The notes under the pieces are model-generated. The model did not search any database, was not told the DNA's origin, and saw only the letters and a program-made list of their open reading frames with translations. Positions 23,152-32,850 of a DNA stretch of 64,000 nt are shown one piece after another. This DNA is from Hyphomicrobiales bacterium (GTDB lineage: Bacteria; Pseudomonadota; Alphaproteobacteria; Rhizobiales; Aestuariivirgaceae). The translations under genes and the position numbers were made by a program. Positions within the stretch are counted from its first letter, which is position 1, and each line of letters opens with the position of its first letter. The stretch spans positions 62,001 through 126,000 of the forward strand of contig JANYHE010000123.1 in assembly GCA_025359215.1 (NCBI GenBank), read 5' to 3'.

Positions 23152-23301
23152 ATGCAATCGACGGTCTTAATAACAATAGGCTTCACTTTTTATTTGTTTT
23201 ACGCCATTTATTGGTTCTTCATATGGTTGGCTTACTATGCCCCCAAATGGGTTGGAGATTTGATGTCGCTTGCGGCTGAGATCATTAGCATATTTAAATA
23301 A
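23152..23301 (+). CDS. Candidate 49-aa small hydrophobic/membrane protein
   Basis: ATG...TAA frame translating to MQSTVLITIGFTFYLFYAIYWFFIWLAYYAPKWVGDLMSLAAEIISIFK; in-frame stop just upstream; below the ORF track size cutoff; AGGAG sits directly against the ATG (poor spacing). Confidence 0.45.
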   Translation: MQSTVLITIGFTFYLFYAIYWFFIWLAYYAPKWVGDLMSLAAEIISIFK

Positions 23302-23334
23302 TCGGCACTTAGTAACCACTCGTTCACCATATTA

Positions 23335-24174
23335 TTGTTAGGTTGCGCTGACATGCAATTAGCAACTCAAAGAAATTCTGACACCGCCCCGTCATCTCAG
23401 CCGGTTGGCACGGCTATGCCGTCGTCATTGTCGGAAGATGCATTTCTCGGCGGTAAGTTGAACATCCTGCAGCCTGAAAAAGGCTATAGGGCGGGCATCG
23501 ACGCCGTGTTTCTGGCAGCAGCCATACCTGCTATCGCCGGAGAAACGGTATTTGAAGCAGGCATAGGCGCAGGGGTTGCATCCTTATGCCTTTTGGCACG
23601 CATGCCCCAATTGCACATCACCGGCATTGAAGTGGCCACGCGTTATGCAGTGCTGTGCGAACAAAATGCCAAGCGCAATAATTTTGCAGAAAATATGCAT
23701 GTGATCACAGCCGATGTGAAAGATGCCATGCGCCGTGAATTGGCCCACATGCCGCAGCACGGTTCGTTCTCACATGCTTTTGCTAATCCGCCTTATTTTG
23801 AAGATGGTAAAGTCACCGCTTCGCCATCCATTTTGAAAGCAACGGCACATGCATTTGGCCCCGATGATTTGGAAATGTGGATTAAAATTCTGCACGCCAT
23901 GGTCACATTGCGCGGCACCGTGACTTTAATTCACCGTGCTGAAACACTAGGCAAAATTCTGACCTGCATGGAAGGCAAATTTGGTGATGTGCGCGTGGCA
24001 CCACTTTATGCGCGCATGGGCACTGCAGCTTCGCGTGTGATTGTGCAAGGCGTCAAAGGCTCTCGTGCGCCCATGCAGCTGTTGCCCGGTTTAATCCTGC
24101 ATGAAGGCGATAACAGCTTCACCCCCGATGCTGAAGCCGTGCTGCGCGATGGCGCTGCTTGGCGCTTGCGTTAA
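23335..24174 (+). CDS. TrmN6-like tRNA1(Val) (adenine-N6)-methyltransferase
   Basis: LNILQPEKGYRAGIDAVFLAAAIPAIAGETVFEAGIGAGVASLCLLAR SAM motif, FANPPYF NPPY motif. Confidence 0.88.
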   Translation: MLGCADMQLATQRNSDTAPSSQPVGTAMPSSLSEDAFLGGKLNILQPEKGYRAGIDAVFLAAAIPAIAGETVFEAGIGAGVASLCLLARMPQLHITGIEVATRYAVLCEQNAKRNNFAENMHVITADVKDAMRRELAHMPQHGSFSHAFANPPYFEDGKVTASPSILKATAHAFGPDDLEMWIKILHAMVTLRGTVTLIHRAETLGKILTCMEGKFGDVRVAPLYARMGTAASRVIVQGVKGSRAPMQLLPGLILHEGDNSFTPDAEAVLRDGAAWRLR

Positions 24175-24211
24175 GCTTGATATTAAGGCCCTTCCACCCT
24201 ACATCTGGCCG

Positions 24212-25048
24212 ATGATCAAAACACTTCTCAGGCTCATTCCGTCCAAATGGCGGAAGAAAACCAATTCCATAAATGTTGTGCGTTTGCAGGGGGCCATTTC
24301 GGCAGGCGGTGGCCTTCGCCCCGCACTGAATGCCAAAGATTTAGAGCCGCTGTTAAAACGCGCCTTTAAAAAAGGTGTATCTGGCGTGGCGCTGGCCATC
24401 AATTGCCCCGGTGGCTCGCCTGTGCAATCTTCGCTCATTGCCGCCCGCATTCGGGCGCTGAGCACTGAACACAAAATTCCCGTATATGCCTTCTGCGAAG
24501 ATGTGGCCGCCTCTGGCGGCTATTGGCTGGCGTGTTCTGCAGATGAAATTTATGCCGATGAGAGCTCTATTGTAGGTTCCATTGGCGTGATTGCTGCTGG
24601 TTTTGGTTTTGTCGACGCCATCAAGAAAATTGGCGTTGAGCGACGGGTTTACACGTCTGGCACGTCTAAAAGCATATTAGACCCCTTCAAACCTGAAAAA
24701 GAAGAAGACGTGAAACGCCTGCTGGATTTACAAGAAGATGTGCATGAGGGTTTCAAAGCCTATGTGCGCAAGCGCCGTGCTGGCAAATTAAAGGCTGAAG
24801 AAGCAGATTTGTTTACAGGCGCTTTTTGGACTGGAAAACGAGGGTTAGAATTGGGTTTGGTCGATGGTCTTGGCCATATGCATGAAATTTTGCGGCATAA
24901 ATTCGGTGAAAAAGTAGAAATATCAGAGGTTTCCGCCCCTAAAGGCTGGGGATTGAAACGTTTAGGCTTGGGCTCTGCCATAGATTTGCCCGATGCGGCG
25001 ATTAATGCACTGGAAACACGTGCAATGTGGTCGCGTTTCGGACTATAA
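24212..25048 (+). CDS. S49-family peptidase (SppA/SohB-like)
   Basis: GVALAINCPGGSPVQSSLIAARIR, CEDVAASGGYWLACSADEIYADESSIVGSIGVI catalytic Ser region; internal start preferred. Confidence 0.93.
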   Translation: MIKTLLRLIPSKWRKKTNSINVVRLQGAISAGGGLRPALNAKDLEPLLKRAFKKGVSGVALAINCPGGSPVQSSLIAARIRALSTEHKIPVYAFCEDVAASGGYWLACSADEIYADESSIVGSIGVIAAGFGFVDAIKKIGVERRVYTSGTSKSILDPFKPEKEEDVKRLLDLQEDVHEGFKAYVRKRRAGKLKAEEADLFTGAFWTGKRGLELGLVDGLGHMHEILRHKFGEKVEISEVSAPKGWGLKRLGLGSAIDLPDAAINALETRAMWSRFGL

Positions 25049-25056
25049 TCAAAAAC

Positions 25057-25266
25057 ATGAGTGATGGAGTTCCAAAAATGGGTTTTTTCAGAACAGCGGC
25101 TTTGATGATCGTTGGCTATATTGCCATGAAAACAATCAAGCGCGCCATGCAGAACATGGAAGCGCAGTTGGTTAAAGCCAAAGTGAACGAGCAAAAGGCA
25201 GCGCCGGGTGAAATTAAAAGCTTGAAACTCGATCCCATCACCGGGGCTTATGTGCCTGAAGCGTGA
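25057..25266 (+). CDS. Hypothetical protein, short membrane-anchored
   Basis: MSDGVPKMGFFRTAALMIVGYIAMKTIKRAM...; between S49 peptidase and glyQ. Confidence 0.65.
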   Translation: MSDGVPKMGFFRTAALMIVGYIAMKTIKRAMQNMEAQLVKAKVNEQKAAPGEIKSLKLDPITGAYVPEA

Positions 25267-25308
25267 AGAACTTGACCGAATGTTGTGGTGCCCTTAGATG
25301 CACCCATC

Positions 25309-26217
25309 ATGACTTTACAACCTACAAAAGCCTTCCAAGACCTCATCCTCACGCTGCATAATTATTGGGCAGCGCAGGGCTGCGTTATTTTGCAACCTTA
25401 TGACATGGAAGTGGGCGCTGGCACCTTTCACCCGGCCACCACATTGCGTTCGGTTGGCCCTAAACATTGGTCGGCGGCCTATGTGCAGCCCTCCCGCCGC
25501 CCAAAGGATGGCCGCTATGGCGAAAATCCCAATCGCTTGCAGCATTATTATCAATATCAAGTGATCATGAAGCCATCCCCTGCCAATTTGCAGGAGCTTT
25601 ATTTAGGCTCGCTCAAAGCCATCGGCATTGACTCATCCTTGCATGATATTCGTTTTGTGGAAGATGATTGGGAAAGCCCAACACTGGGCGCTTGGGGCCT
25701 GGGTTGGGAAGTGTGGTGCGATGGCATGGAAGTTTCGCAATTCACATATTTTCAGCAAGTGGGCGGCATGGATTGTTCGCCAGTTTCAGGCGAACTCACC
25801 TACGGATTAGAACGCCTCGCCATGTATGTGCAGGGTGTTGATAATGTCTACGATCTCAATTTCAACGGTCTCGAAGGCGAACGCAAGATTTCTTACGGCG
25901 ATGTGTTCCTGCAAGCCGAACAAGAATATTCGCGGTTCAATTTCGAACATGCCGACACTTCAATTTTGCTGCGCCATTTTGAAGATGCTGAAAAAGAATG
26001 CGCAGCCCTTTTGAAGGCGGGCGACAAAGACGGCAAACACGAATTGGCATTGCCTGCCTATGACCAATGCATCAAAGCTTCACACGCGTTTAACTTGCTG
26101 GATGCGCGCGGCGTGATTTCGGTTTCTGAACGGCAAAATTATATTTTCCGCGTTCGCGATTTGGCCAAAGCCTGTTGCGAAGCGTGGAGTCGAACCTCCG
26201 GCGGGAGGGCTGCATAA
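25309..26217 (+). CDS. glyQ: Glycine--tRNA ligase alpha subunit
   Basis: [77 protein letters not shown]. Confidence 0.98.
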   Translation: MTLQPTKAFQDLILTLHNYWAAQGCVILQPYDMEVGAGTFHPATTLRSVGPKHWSAAYVQPSRRPKDGRYGENPNRLQHYYQYQVIMKPSPANLQELYLGSLKAIGIDSSLHDIRFVEDDWESPTLGAWGLGWEVWCDGMEVSQFTYFQQVGGMDCSPVSGELTYGLERLAMYVQGVDNVYDLNFNGLEGERKISYGDVFLQAEQEYSRFNFEHADTSILLRHFEDAEKECAALLKAGDKDGKHELALPAYDQCIKASHAFNLLDARGVISVSERQNYIFRVRDLAKACCEAWSRTSGGRAA

Positions 26218-28472
26218 TGCCTGAACTTCTCCTTGAATTGTTCTCCGAAGAAATCCCAGCTCGCATGCAAGCCAAAGCGGCTGAAGATTTGCGAACTATG
26301 GTCACCAATGCGTTGGTTGATGCCGGCCTCACATATGAAGGTGCGCAATCTCACGCAACACCGCGCCGCCTCGTGCTCTCGGTTGAGGGCCTCAACGCCA
26401 AGGCCGCAGACACGGTTGAAGAACGCAAAGGCCCGCGTGTGGACGCACCACAGCCGGCCATAGACGGATTCCTCAAATCAACCGGTTTGAAACTCGACCA
26501 GCTCACCGTGCAGGATGACAAGAAAGGCCAGTTCTATATGGCCAAAATTAAAAAATCGGGCCGTGATGCAACCCAGGTGATCGCTGAAATGGTGCCCATT
26601 GTTGTGCGCAATTTCCCATGGCCAAAATCCATGCGCTGGGGGTCGGGCCAGTTGAAATGGGTGCGCCCGCTGCAAAGCATTCTTTGCACCTTTGATGGTG
26701 AAGTGGTGCCGTTTGAAATTGAAGGCATTCACAGTGGCAACACCACCATGGGCCACCGCTTTTTAAGCAGTGGCAAAATCGAAGCGCGGCGCTTTGAAGA
26801 TTATGCGCTGGCTTTGCACAAAGCCCACGTGATTGTTGATGCGAATGCGAGAGCTGAAACCATCCGCACCGAAGCCAAGAACCTCGCCTTCGCTCGTGGC
26901 CTTGAAATGATTGAGGATGAAGCGCTTCTAAAAGAGGTGGCAGGTCTGGTCGAATGGCCCGTTGTGTTGATGGGTGAATTCGACAAAAACTTTCTCAGCG
27001 TTCCCCCCGAAGTGATCATCACGACCATCAAGAATAACCAAAAGTGTTTCTGCCTTCGCGGCCCAGATGGCAAGCTTTCGCATCAATATCTGATAATCGC
27101 CAACACGGTCGCCACCGATGGCGGCAAGATAATTACCGCTGGCAACAACAAGGTGATTGCCGCGCGGTTGAGCGATGCCAAATTCTTCTGGGATCAAGAC
27201 CGCAAAACCAGGCTGGAAGATTTATTGCCAAAGCTGGATGGCATTACATTCCACGCCAAACTGGGCATGGAGGGCGAGCGGATTAAACGCATTGAAGCCC
27301 TCGCAGCTGAAATTGCCAAGACCATTGGGGCCGATGTTGAAAAAACAAAATTGGCAGCACGCCTTTCAAAAACGGATCGTGTTTCCGCCATGGTTGGCGA
27401 ATTCCCCGAACTGCAAGGCTTGATGGGTCGCTACTATGCTTTAGATCAAGGCATCGACGCCGAAGTGGCCGATGCCATCCGCGACCATTACAAACCACAG
27501 GGGCCAAGCGATTCAATTCCAGTTTCGAAGGTAGGTCAAGCTGTGGCACTGGCGGATAAGCTGGACACTTTGGTTGGCTTCTGGGCCATTGATGAAAAGC
27601 CAACAGGATCGAAGGATCCTTATGCTTTGCGAAGGGCTGCGCTTGGTGTTGTGAGAATGATCTTGGAGAATCAGCTCAGGTTGCCATTAGGGAAGCTTAT
27701 TGAAAATGCCGTCGTCCCAATTCTAATCTACACAGCTGAAAAAATTCTAGAGCCCTCATTTGACGCTGTCGTAAAAGTAGCTGAACTTCTTGGGAAGCCA
27801 AAACTGATTAAGCAATTTGAAGCTACTGATGAAGTGGCGGAGGGTTGGAGTGATCATGTGCATCATGGCACCCTGCGAGTTCAAATTGAACTTTGCACCT
27901 TTTTGTCCGAGCGGCTTAAAGTAACTCTAAAAGAACAGGGGAAGCGACACGATCTACTAGATTCAGTTTTTTCAGTTCGACCGTTTACTGATTTCTTTCT
28001 AGATGCATACGGTAGTTCGACTGGCGAAATACTAGAAAAAAATGGTTTTGATGATTTGCTCATGGTGGTGCGCCGTGTGAAAGCGCTGTCGAAATTCCTT
28101 GAAACCGATGACGGCAAAAACCTGCTGGCTGGTGTGAAACGCGCCGCCAATATTCTGCGCATTGAAGAAAAGAAAGATGGCAAAAAATACTCTGGCGATG
28201 TGAACCCATCGCAGCTCATCAAGGGTGAAGAAAAAGCCCTGCATCAAGCCATCTCATCCGCCTCCGCCTTGGCCCGCAAAGCCGTGGAAGCCGAAGATTT
28301 TGAGGCTGCAATGCGCGCCATCTCAAAACTCCGCGCACCTGTTGATGCATTCTTCGAACAAGTGACAGTAAACGATCCCGACCCCACCTTCCGCGAAAAC
28401 CGCCTGCGTCTGTTAAACCGCATCCGAGAAGCCACCGCCGAAGTGGCGGATTTCTCGAAGATCGAGGGGTAG
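26217..28472 (+). CDS. glyS: Glycine--tRNA ligase beta subunit
   Basis: [56 protein letters not shown]-terminal DALR-like region. Confidence 0.97.
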   Translation: MPELLLELFSEEIPARMQAKAAEDLRTMVTNALVDAGLTYEGAQSHATPRRLVLSVEGLNAKAADTVEERKGPRVDAPQPAIDGFLKSTGLKLDQLTVQDDKKGQFYMAKIKKSGRDATQVIAEMVPIVVRNFPWPKSMRWGSGQLKWVRPLQSILCTFDGEVVPFEIEGIHSGNTTMGHRFLSSGKIEARRFEDYALALHKAHVIVDANARAETIRTEAKNLAFARGLEMIEDEALLKEVAGLVEWPVVLMGEFDKNFLSVPPEVIITTIKNNQKCFCLRGPDGKLSHQYLIIANTVATDGGKIITAGNNKVIAARLSDAKFFWDQDRKTRLEDLLPKLDGITFHAKLGMEGERIKRIEALAAEIAKTIGADVEKTKLAARLSKTDRVSAMVGEFPELQGLMGRYYALDQGIDAEVADAIRDHYKPQGPSDSIPVSKVGQAVALADKLDTLVGFWAIDEKPTGSKDPYALRRAALGVVRMILENQLRLPLGKLIENAVVPILIYTAEKILEPSFDAVVKVAELLGKPKLIKQFEATDEVAEGWSDHVHHGTLRVQIELCTFLSERLKVTLKEQGKRHDLLDSVFSVRPFTDFFLDAYGSSTGEILEKNGFDDLLMVVRRVKALSKFLETDDGKNLLAGVKRAANILRIEEKKDGKKYSGDVNPSQLIKGEEKALHQAISSASALARKAVEAEDFEAAMRAISKLRAPVDAFFEQVTVNDPDPTFRENRLRLLNRIREATAEVADFSKIEG

Positions 28473-28476
28473 CTCA

Positions 28477-28620
28477 CTTCTCCTTCCTCGCAGCGCGGGG
28501 AAGGTGGATCGCGTTAGCGAGACGGATGGGGACTTCGGAGTTAAATTTTTGATTTCGAGCCACCCCATCCGCCCCAAGCGGGGCACCTTCCCCGCGCTGC
28601 GGAGAAGGATAAGAAAGGGA
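28477..28620. repeat. Palindromic intergenic element, subfamily B copy 1 (left flank of DUF559 gene)
   Basis: CTTCTCCTTCCTCGCAGCGCGGGGAAGGTGGATCGCG...CCACCCCATCCGCCCC...CACCTTCCCCGCGCTGCGGAGAAGG. Confidence 0.9.
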
Positions 28621-28627
28621 GAGTTTT

Positions 28628-28954
28628 ATGGCCAATGAGATCGCCCGATCTTTAAGAAAACGCATGACTCCCCACGAGGTCAAACTCTGGCAACAATTGC
28701 GCTATCTTGAAGGCCATCACTTCCGTCGCCAAGTTCCCATCGGTCCCTACATCGTGGATTTCGCTGAGAAGACTGGAAAACTTGTGATCGAAGTCGATGG
28801 TTCGCAACATGGTGAAGCGCCGAATTTGACCAACGATGCAGCGCGTGATCAGTATCTTAAAAACAAAGGTTTCAAAGTTCTACGGATTTGGAACATTGAA
28901 GTTGATCAAAATATGAGTGGTGTGATTGATACGATATTGCTGGCGCTGAAATAG
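28628..28954 (+). CDS. DUF559 endonuclease-domain protein (Vsr-like fold)
   Basis: ARSLRKRMTPHEVKLWQQLRYLEGHHFRRQVPIGPYIVDFAEKTGKLVIEVDGSQHGE; typical DUF559 signature. Confidence 0.92.
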   Translation: MANEIARSLRKRMTPHEVKLWQQLRYLEGHHFRRQVPIGPYIVDFAEKTGKLVIEVDGSQHGEAPNLTNDAARDQYLKNKGFKVLRIWNIEVDQNMSGVIDTILLALK

Positions 28955-28960
28955 CTTTTT

Positions 28961-29096
28961 TCTCCTTCCTCGCAGCGCGGGGAAGGTGGATCGCGCAGCG
29001 AGACGGATAGGGAGCTCGGTGTTAGATTTTTTTATTTCGAGCCGCCCCATCCGGCGCAAGTGCGCCACCTTCCCCGCGCTGCGAGGAAGGAAAAGA
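28961..29096. repeat. Palindromic intergenic element, subfamily B copy 2 (right flank of DUF559 gene)
   Basis: TCTCCTTCCTCGCAGCGCGGGGAAGGTGGATCGCG...ATTTCGAGCCGCCCCATCCGG...CCACCTTCCCCGCGCTGCGAGGAAGG; same orientation as copy 1 including the non-palindromic centre. Confidence 0.9.
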
Positions 29097-29107
29097 GGTG
29101 GAGAAAT

Positions 29108-29995
29108 CTAACTCAACTTTGCAGCTAAAAATGCTTTCACATTGTCTTCATGCACACGCTCATAAGGCGCGTATAAATTCACCCAGCCCATTTGCAGCGG
29201 CCCGGCGATCAATTCAGTGAGTGGCTTTGCCCGCAGCTCCGGTTCACTCGCGCAGCGCTTCAACATGCGAATATATTGTTGCGTGGCGCGGATGAAGGTT
29301 TTTTCATAACCACCCAGTGCAATAATTTCAGGGTCGCCATGGTTGGGTAAAATTTGGGCAGGGGCCAGCGCCCATAGGCGGTCCAAATCGGCTAGATGCG
29401 TTTCGAACTGTTCGGGTTCGCCCACATAGGTGATGGTATCTTCCATGGTGTCGCCTGCCAGCAAAATCTCTGGCTCGTCAATCCACACCACACTCGCATC
29501 ATCGCTGTGAATGTTGCATTCAATAAATGTGAGCTTCAGTGCCCCCACTTGAAAGCTCATCTCACCTGAAAAGGTTTGCGTGGGCATCACGAGGGGGTTG
29601 ATGACCGGCAGACCATGATAGCTGCCATCTTCAATGCCCGCTGTGTGTTTCAATAAATGCGCTTCAGTTTTTGTGTTGGCGATAATCACACAATCGGCAA
29701 AAGCCGCAGTGCCCGCCACATGGTCCAAGTGCCAATGGCTGAGCAGCACCGTGATTTTAGTCACTCCACGTGCTTCCAAAAATTTCCGAATGAACGCCGC
29801 ATGTTCGAGCGACACATGCGTGTCATAAACCAGCGCTTCGCCACCATCGACAATGGCATAGCTGGCAATGCCCAGCGACAACGCGCCATTATCCACCCAG
29901 TTTTCTTCCGGCATGAAGCGATAGCCTTCCACCCGCCCATCATAAAACGCAAAGATTTTTTCATGGGGTGTGAGCACGCGTAAATGTGGCAACAT
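29108..29995 (-). CDS. MBL-fold metallo-hydrolase
   Basis: VLLSHWHLDHVAGTAAF HxHxDH motif, ILPNHGDPEII; start at internal MLPHLRV preferred. Confidence 0.92.
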   Translation of the reverse strand: MLPHLRVLTPHEKIFAFYDGRVEGYRFMPEENWVDNGALSLGIASYAIVDGGEALVYDTHVSLEHAAFIRKFLEARGVTKITVLLSHWHLDHVAGTAAFADCVIIANTKTEAHLLKHTAGIEDGSYHGLPVINPLVMPTQTFSGEMSFQVGALKLTFIECNIHSDDASVVWIDEPEILLAGDTMEDTITYVGEPEQFETHLADLDRLWALAPAQILPNHGDPEIIALGGYEKTFIRATQQYIRMLKRCASEPELRAKPLTELIAGPLQMGWVNLYAPYERVHEDNVKAFLAAKLS

Positions 29996-30657
29996 TAAAT
30001 CAAACTCATTTGGGGTGAAGGGGGTTTGGGCGGTGGCGCGTTGCGGGCAATGGTGGTGGGCTCCATCACCCAATAATCATCCGGTGGCGCTTTGAGTAAA
30101 TCCTGCACCTGCTCTTCAGTGCCATCCAACCAGCGATCAAAATCTTGAGGAGGGATCACCACCGGGCTGCGATCATGAATCGTGGCCACAGGTAAATTCG
30201 GCTCGGTCGTCAGCATGGCAGCGGATTCTAATTCCGAACCATCAGCCCCCATCCAATGTTCCCAAAGGCCACCAAAAGCAAAAAGCGAATGATCGGGCCG
30301 ATGAATGAAATAGGCCTGCTTTTTGCCAGGCACATCACCTTGCCATTCATAAAACCCATCGGTTGGGAAGAGGCAGCGCCGCCTGCGAATAGCATTTTTA
30401 AATGAGGGCTTTTCATAAACTGTCTCAACGCGCGCATTGATGAGGGGGCGGCCCGGCTGCACCTCTTTCACCCAAGAGGGAATGAAGCCCCAGCGCACCA
30501 AATCCAAATGCCGCTGCTTGTCGGGACCTTGGCGCACGATGGCAATAGGGCTGCCGGGTGTCACATATTGACGTGGCGGATAAACATGGCCGTCAATAAA
30601 TTTGAACAGCGCCCTTGCTTCATCAATAGATTTACGGAAACTATATAGACCACACAT
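29995..30657 (-). CDS. SOS response-associated peptidase (YedK/HMCES-like)
   Basis: MCGLYSF Cys2 start, NARVETVYEKPSFKNAIRRRRCLFPTDGFYEWQ, HDRSPVVIP. Confidence 0.95.
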   Translation of the reverse strand: MCGLYSFRKSIDEARALFKFIDGHVYPPRQYVTPGSPIAIVRQGPDKQRHLDLVRWGFIPSWVKEVQPGRPLINARVETVYEKPSFKNAIRRRRCLFPTDGFYEWQGDVPGKKQAYFIHRPDHSLFAFGGLWEHWMGADGSELESAAMLTTEPNLPVATIHDRSPVVIPPQDFDRWLDGTEEQVQDLLKAPPDDYWVMEPTTIARNAPPPKPPSPQMSLI

Positions 30658-30674
30658 GAGAAGACCTTAGCGAA

Positions 30675-31085
30675 ATGAACACCTCGCAACAATTGCCAAT
30701 TCTCGCAGCTTCAGTTTGCTTGCGGCGTGGAACCGATGTTCTGCTCATCCAACGTGGCAGAGAGCCCGGCCTTGGAAAATGGGCATTCCCCGGCGGCAAA
30801 GTGCATTGGGGCGAAAGCACAGCCATAGCCGCTTTGCGTGAACTGCAAGAGGAGAGCGGATTAGATGCAATCATCGGACCTCTCATCTGCCTCTATGAAG
30901 TTATCCAACCCGCCTATCATTTCGCCATTGCCTGTTATTTCGCATCGAACCCGCATGGGCTCTTACAAGCCGGCACTGATGCAGCAGACGCACGCTGGAT
31001 GAACATTAGTGAAATTGCCAGCCTGCCCTTGGCTTCAAATATTGCTGATGCAGTTATGCTTTCACAACAATTCGAAACTCTTTAA
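30675..31085 (+). CDS. NUDIX hydrolase
   Basis: GGKVHWGESTAIAALRELQEESGL Nudix box. Confidence 0.94.
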   Translation: MNTSQQLPILAASVCLRRGTDVLLIQRGREPGLGKWAFPGGKVHWGESTAIAALRELQEESGLDAIIGPLICLYEVIQPAYHFAIACYFASNPHGLLQAGTDAADARWMNISEIASLPLASNIADAVMLSQQFETL

Positions 31086-31105
31086 AACAAATGCCGCCAC
31101 CCGCG

Positions 31106-31125
31106 TTAACCTTCAATTAAGACTC
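31106..31125. promoter_or_regulatory. Putative CtrA box plus GANTC site
   Basis: TTAA-CCTTCAA-TTAA at 31106-31120 (reverse strand TTAA-N7-TTAAC) abutting GACTC at 31121-31125. Confidence 0.55.
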
Positions 31126-31201
31126 TTCTTAACGACCCCATCTGCTCTGCTAGGTTCGTTTTGTTCAAGGTGTGGGCCTTGGCGTTGTGCAGTAGAGATT
31201 G

Positions 31202-31462
31202 ATGTATAAAGCAGCAGAAGAAGATTTCAGTGAAATGGCACCGCAAGAAGCCAAACAAATGGCTCTGCGCTATATTCTCGAAGCATGGGAAGAAGCCATC
31301 TATGAAGGTGTGGACCCCGATGCCATTGCCACTGCTGCCATTTTTGCAGCCCTTTCAGATATGATTGCAACTTATGGCGAAGAGCCTGTTGCAAAAATGT
31401 GTGAAAAGCTACCAGATCGCATTCGCACGGGCGAATTTACCGTAGGCAAAACTACGCAATAA
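31202..31462 (+). CDS. Hypothetical protein (about 86 aa)
   Basis: MYKAAEEDFSEMAPQEAKQMALRYILEAWEEAIYEGVDPDAIATAAIFAAL...; open frame with coding-like composition. Confidence 0.75.
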   Translation: MYKAAEEDFSEMAPQEAKQMALRYILEAWEEAIYEGVDPDAIATAAIFAALSDMIATYGEEPVAKMCEKLPDRIRTGEFTVGKTTQ

Positions 31463-31479
31463 CGTGCTATCCATAGCGG

Positions 31480-31869
31480 ATGATTGACGCCCGCTTCGTT
31501 ATGCGCTGCTTAATGTCTGCATTTTATTTGGCAGCAGGCATACTTCATCTAAAATCACCACATGGCTTTGTGATGATCGTGCCTTGGTTTGTGCCATGGC
31601 CAGAGACAGTTGTGTGGCTGACAGGCTTGGCTGAAATTGCGGGTGCAATCGGATTATTCATTCCCAAATTGCGTTATGCCGCTGGCATTGGCTTGGCACT
31701 TTATGCCGTGTGTGTTTTTCCGGCCAACATCAATCACGCACTCAACATGATTGATGTAGGTGGCCTGCCCAACAGTTGGTGGTATCACGGCCCGCGGTTT
31801 TTGCTGCAGCCCATCTTAGTGTGGTGGGCGCTTTATTGTTCACGGGTTATCAATTGGCCATTTAAGTAA
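31480..31869 (+). CDS. DoxX-family membrane protein
   Basis: 4 TM segments; YLAAGILHLKSPHGFVMIVPWFVPWPETVVWLTGLAEIAGAIGLFIP. Confidence 0.82.
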   Translation: MIDARFVMRCLMSAFYLAAGILHLKSPHGFVMIVPWFVPWPETVVWLTGLAEIAGAIGLFIPKLRYAAGIGLALYAVCVFPANINHALNMIDVGGLPNSWWYHGPRFLLQPILVWWALYCSRVINWPFK

Positions 31870-32848
31870 GATCCACCACCACACGCCCACGAATTTTTCC
31901 TTCGACAATTTCAGCTGCAACACGCGGCACATCATCAAGCTTCACATGGGTGGTGAGTGCGTGAAGCTTTTTCAAATCGAGATCACGCTCTAACCGGGCC
32001 CAAGCGGCAAGGCGGCGCTGCATAGGAGTGGTGACAGAATTCACACCAATCAAGCGCACACCGCGCAAAATAAACGGTGCCATATTGCCCGGAAAATCCA
32101 TGCCCTGCGCCAAGCCACAAGCGGCCACCGCACCTTCAGGAATAATCTGCGAAATCACGTTGGCCAAAGTGGTGGAGCCAACAGAATCAATCGCTCCTGC
32201 CCAGCGGGTTTTGCCCAAAGCTTTTGCAGGTCCGTTGAATTCCGAACGGTTCACCACTGAAGCGGCTCCCAGAGATTTGAGGAAGGCTTCTTCTTCCATA
32301 CGGCCCGTTGAAGCCACAACGGTGAAACCGAGTTTTGAAAGAACTGCTATGGAAACAGTGCCCACGCCGCCGGCCGCACCTGTCACCAAAATCTCACCTT
32401 GCTCAGGTTTAATGCCTTGTTCTTCCAGTGCCATCACGCACAGCATTGCAGTATAGCCTGCAACACCAATGGCCATGGCATCGGCCGTGGTAAATGCTGC
32501 GGGCAGGGGCACCAGCCAATCACCATTCACACGCGCCACCTGTGCAAAGCCACCATGATGGCTTTCACCCACACCCCAACCCCCCAGCACAACTTTGTCG
32601 CCCACTTTCCAATTTTTGTGAGCAGAACTTTTCACAGTGCCCGCAAAATCAATGCCGGGGATCAATGGATAGTTGCGAATGATTGGCGCTTTGCCGGTGA
32701 TAGCGAGGCCATCTTTATAGTTCACCGAGGAATGTTCGATGTTAACCGTGACGTCGCCGGGCATCAGGTCATCTTCGGTGAGATGGGTGAATTCAATCTT
32801 TTGTCCAGCTTCAAATTTGCTGACCAATAATGCGCGAAATTTATTCAT
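31862..32848 (-). CDS. MDR-family quinone oxidoreductase/acrylyl-CoA reductase-like (YhdH/AcuI)
   Basis: SSVNYKDGLAITGKAPIIRNYPLIPGIDFAGTV, EILVTGAAGGVGTVSIAVLSKLGF. Confidence 0.92.
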   Translation of the reverse strand: MNKFRALLVSKFEAGQKIEFTHLTEDDLMPGDVTVNIEHSSVNYKDGLAITGKAPIIRNYPLIPGIDFAGTVKSSAHKNWKVGDKVVLGGWGVGESHHGGFAQVARVNGDWLVPLPAAFTTADAMAIGVAGYTAMLCVMALEEQGIKPEQGEILVTGAAGGVGTVSIAVLSKLGFTVVASTGRMEEEAFLKSLGAASVVNRSEFNGPAKALGKTRWAGAIDSVGSTTLANVISQIIPEGAVAACGLAQGMDFPGNMAPFILRGVRLIGVNSVTTPMQRRLAAWARLERDLDLKKLHALTTHVKLDDVPRVAAEIVEGKIRGRVVVDLT

Positions 32849-32850
32849 GC

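Noticed and set aside
23070-23279. 69-aa ORF MSLEFAFYALDLV...
   Set aside because: No recognisable domain; the alternative frame gives a more convincing hydrophobic 49-aa protein.
28474-28683. Minus-strand ORF across the repeat left of DUF559, and the similar ORF 28880-29068
   Set aside because: Translation of repeat sequence (e.g. LSYPSPQRGEGAPLG), not a gene.
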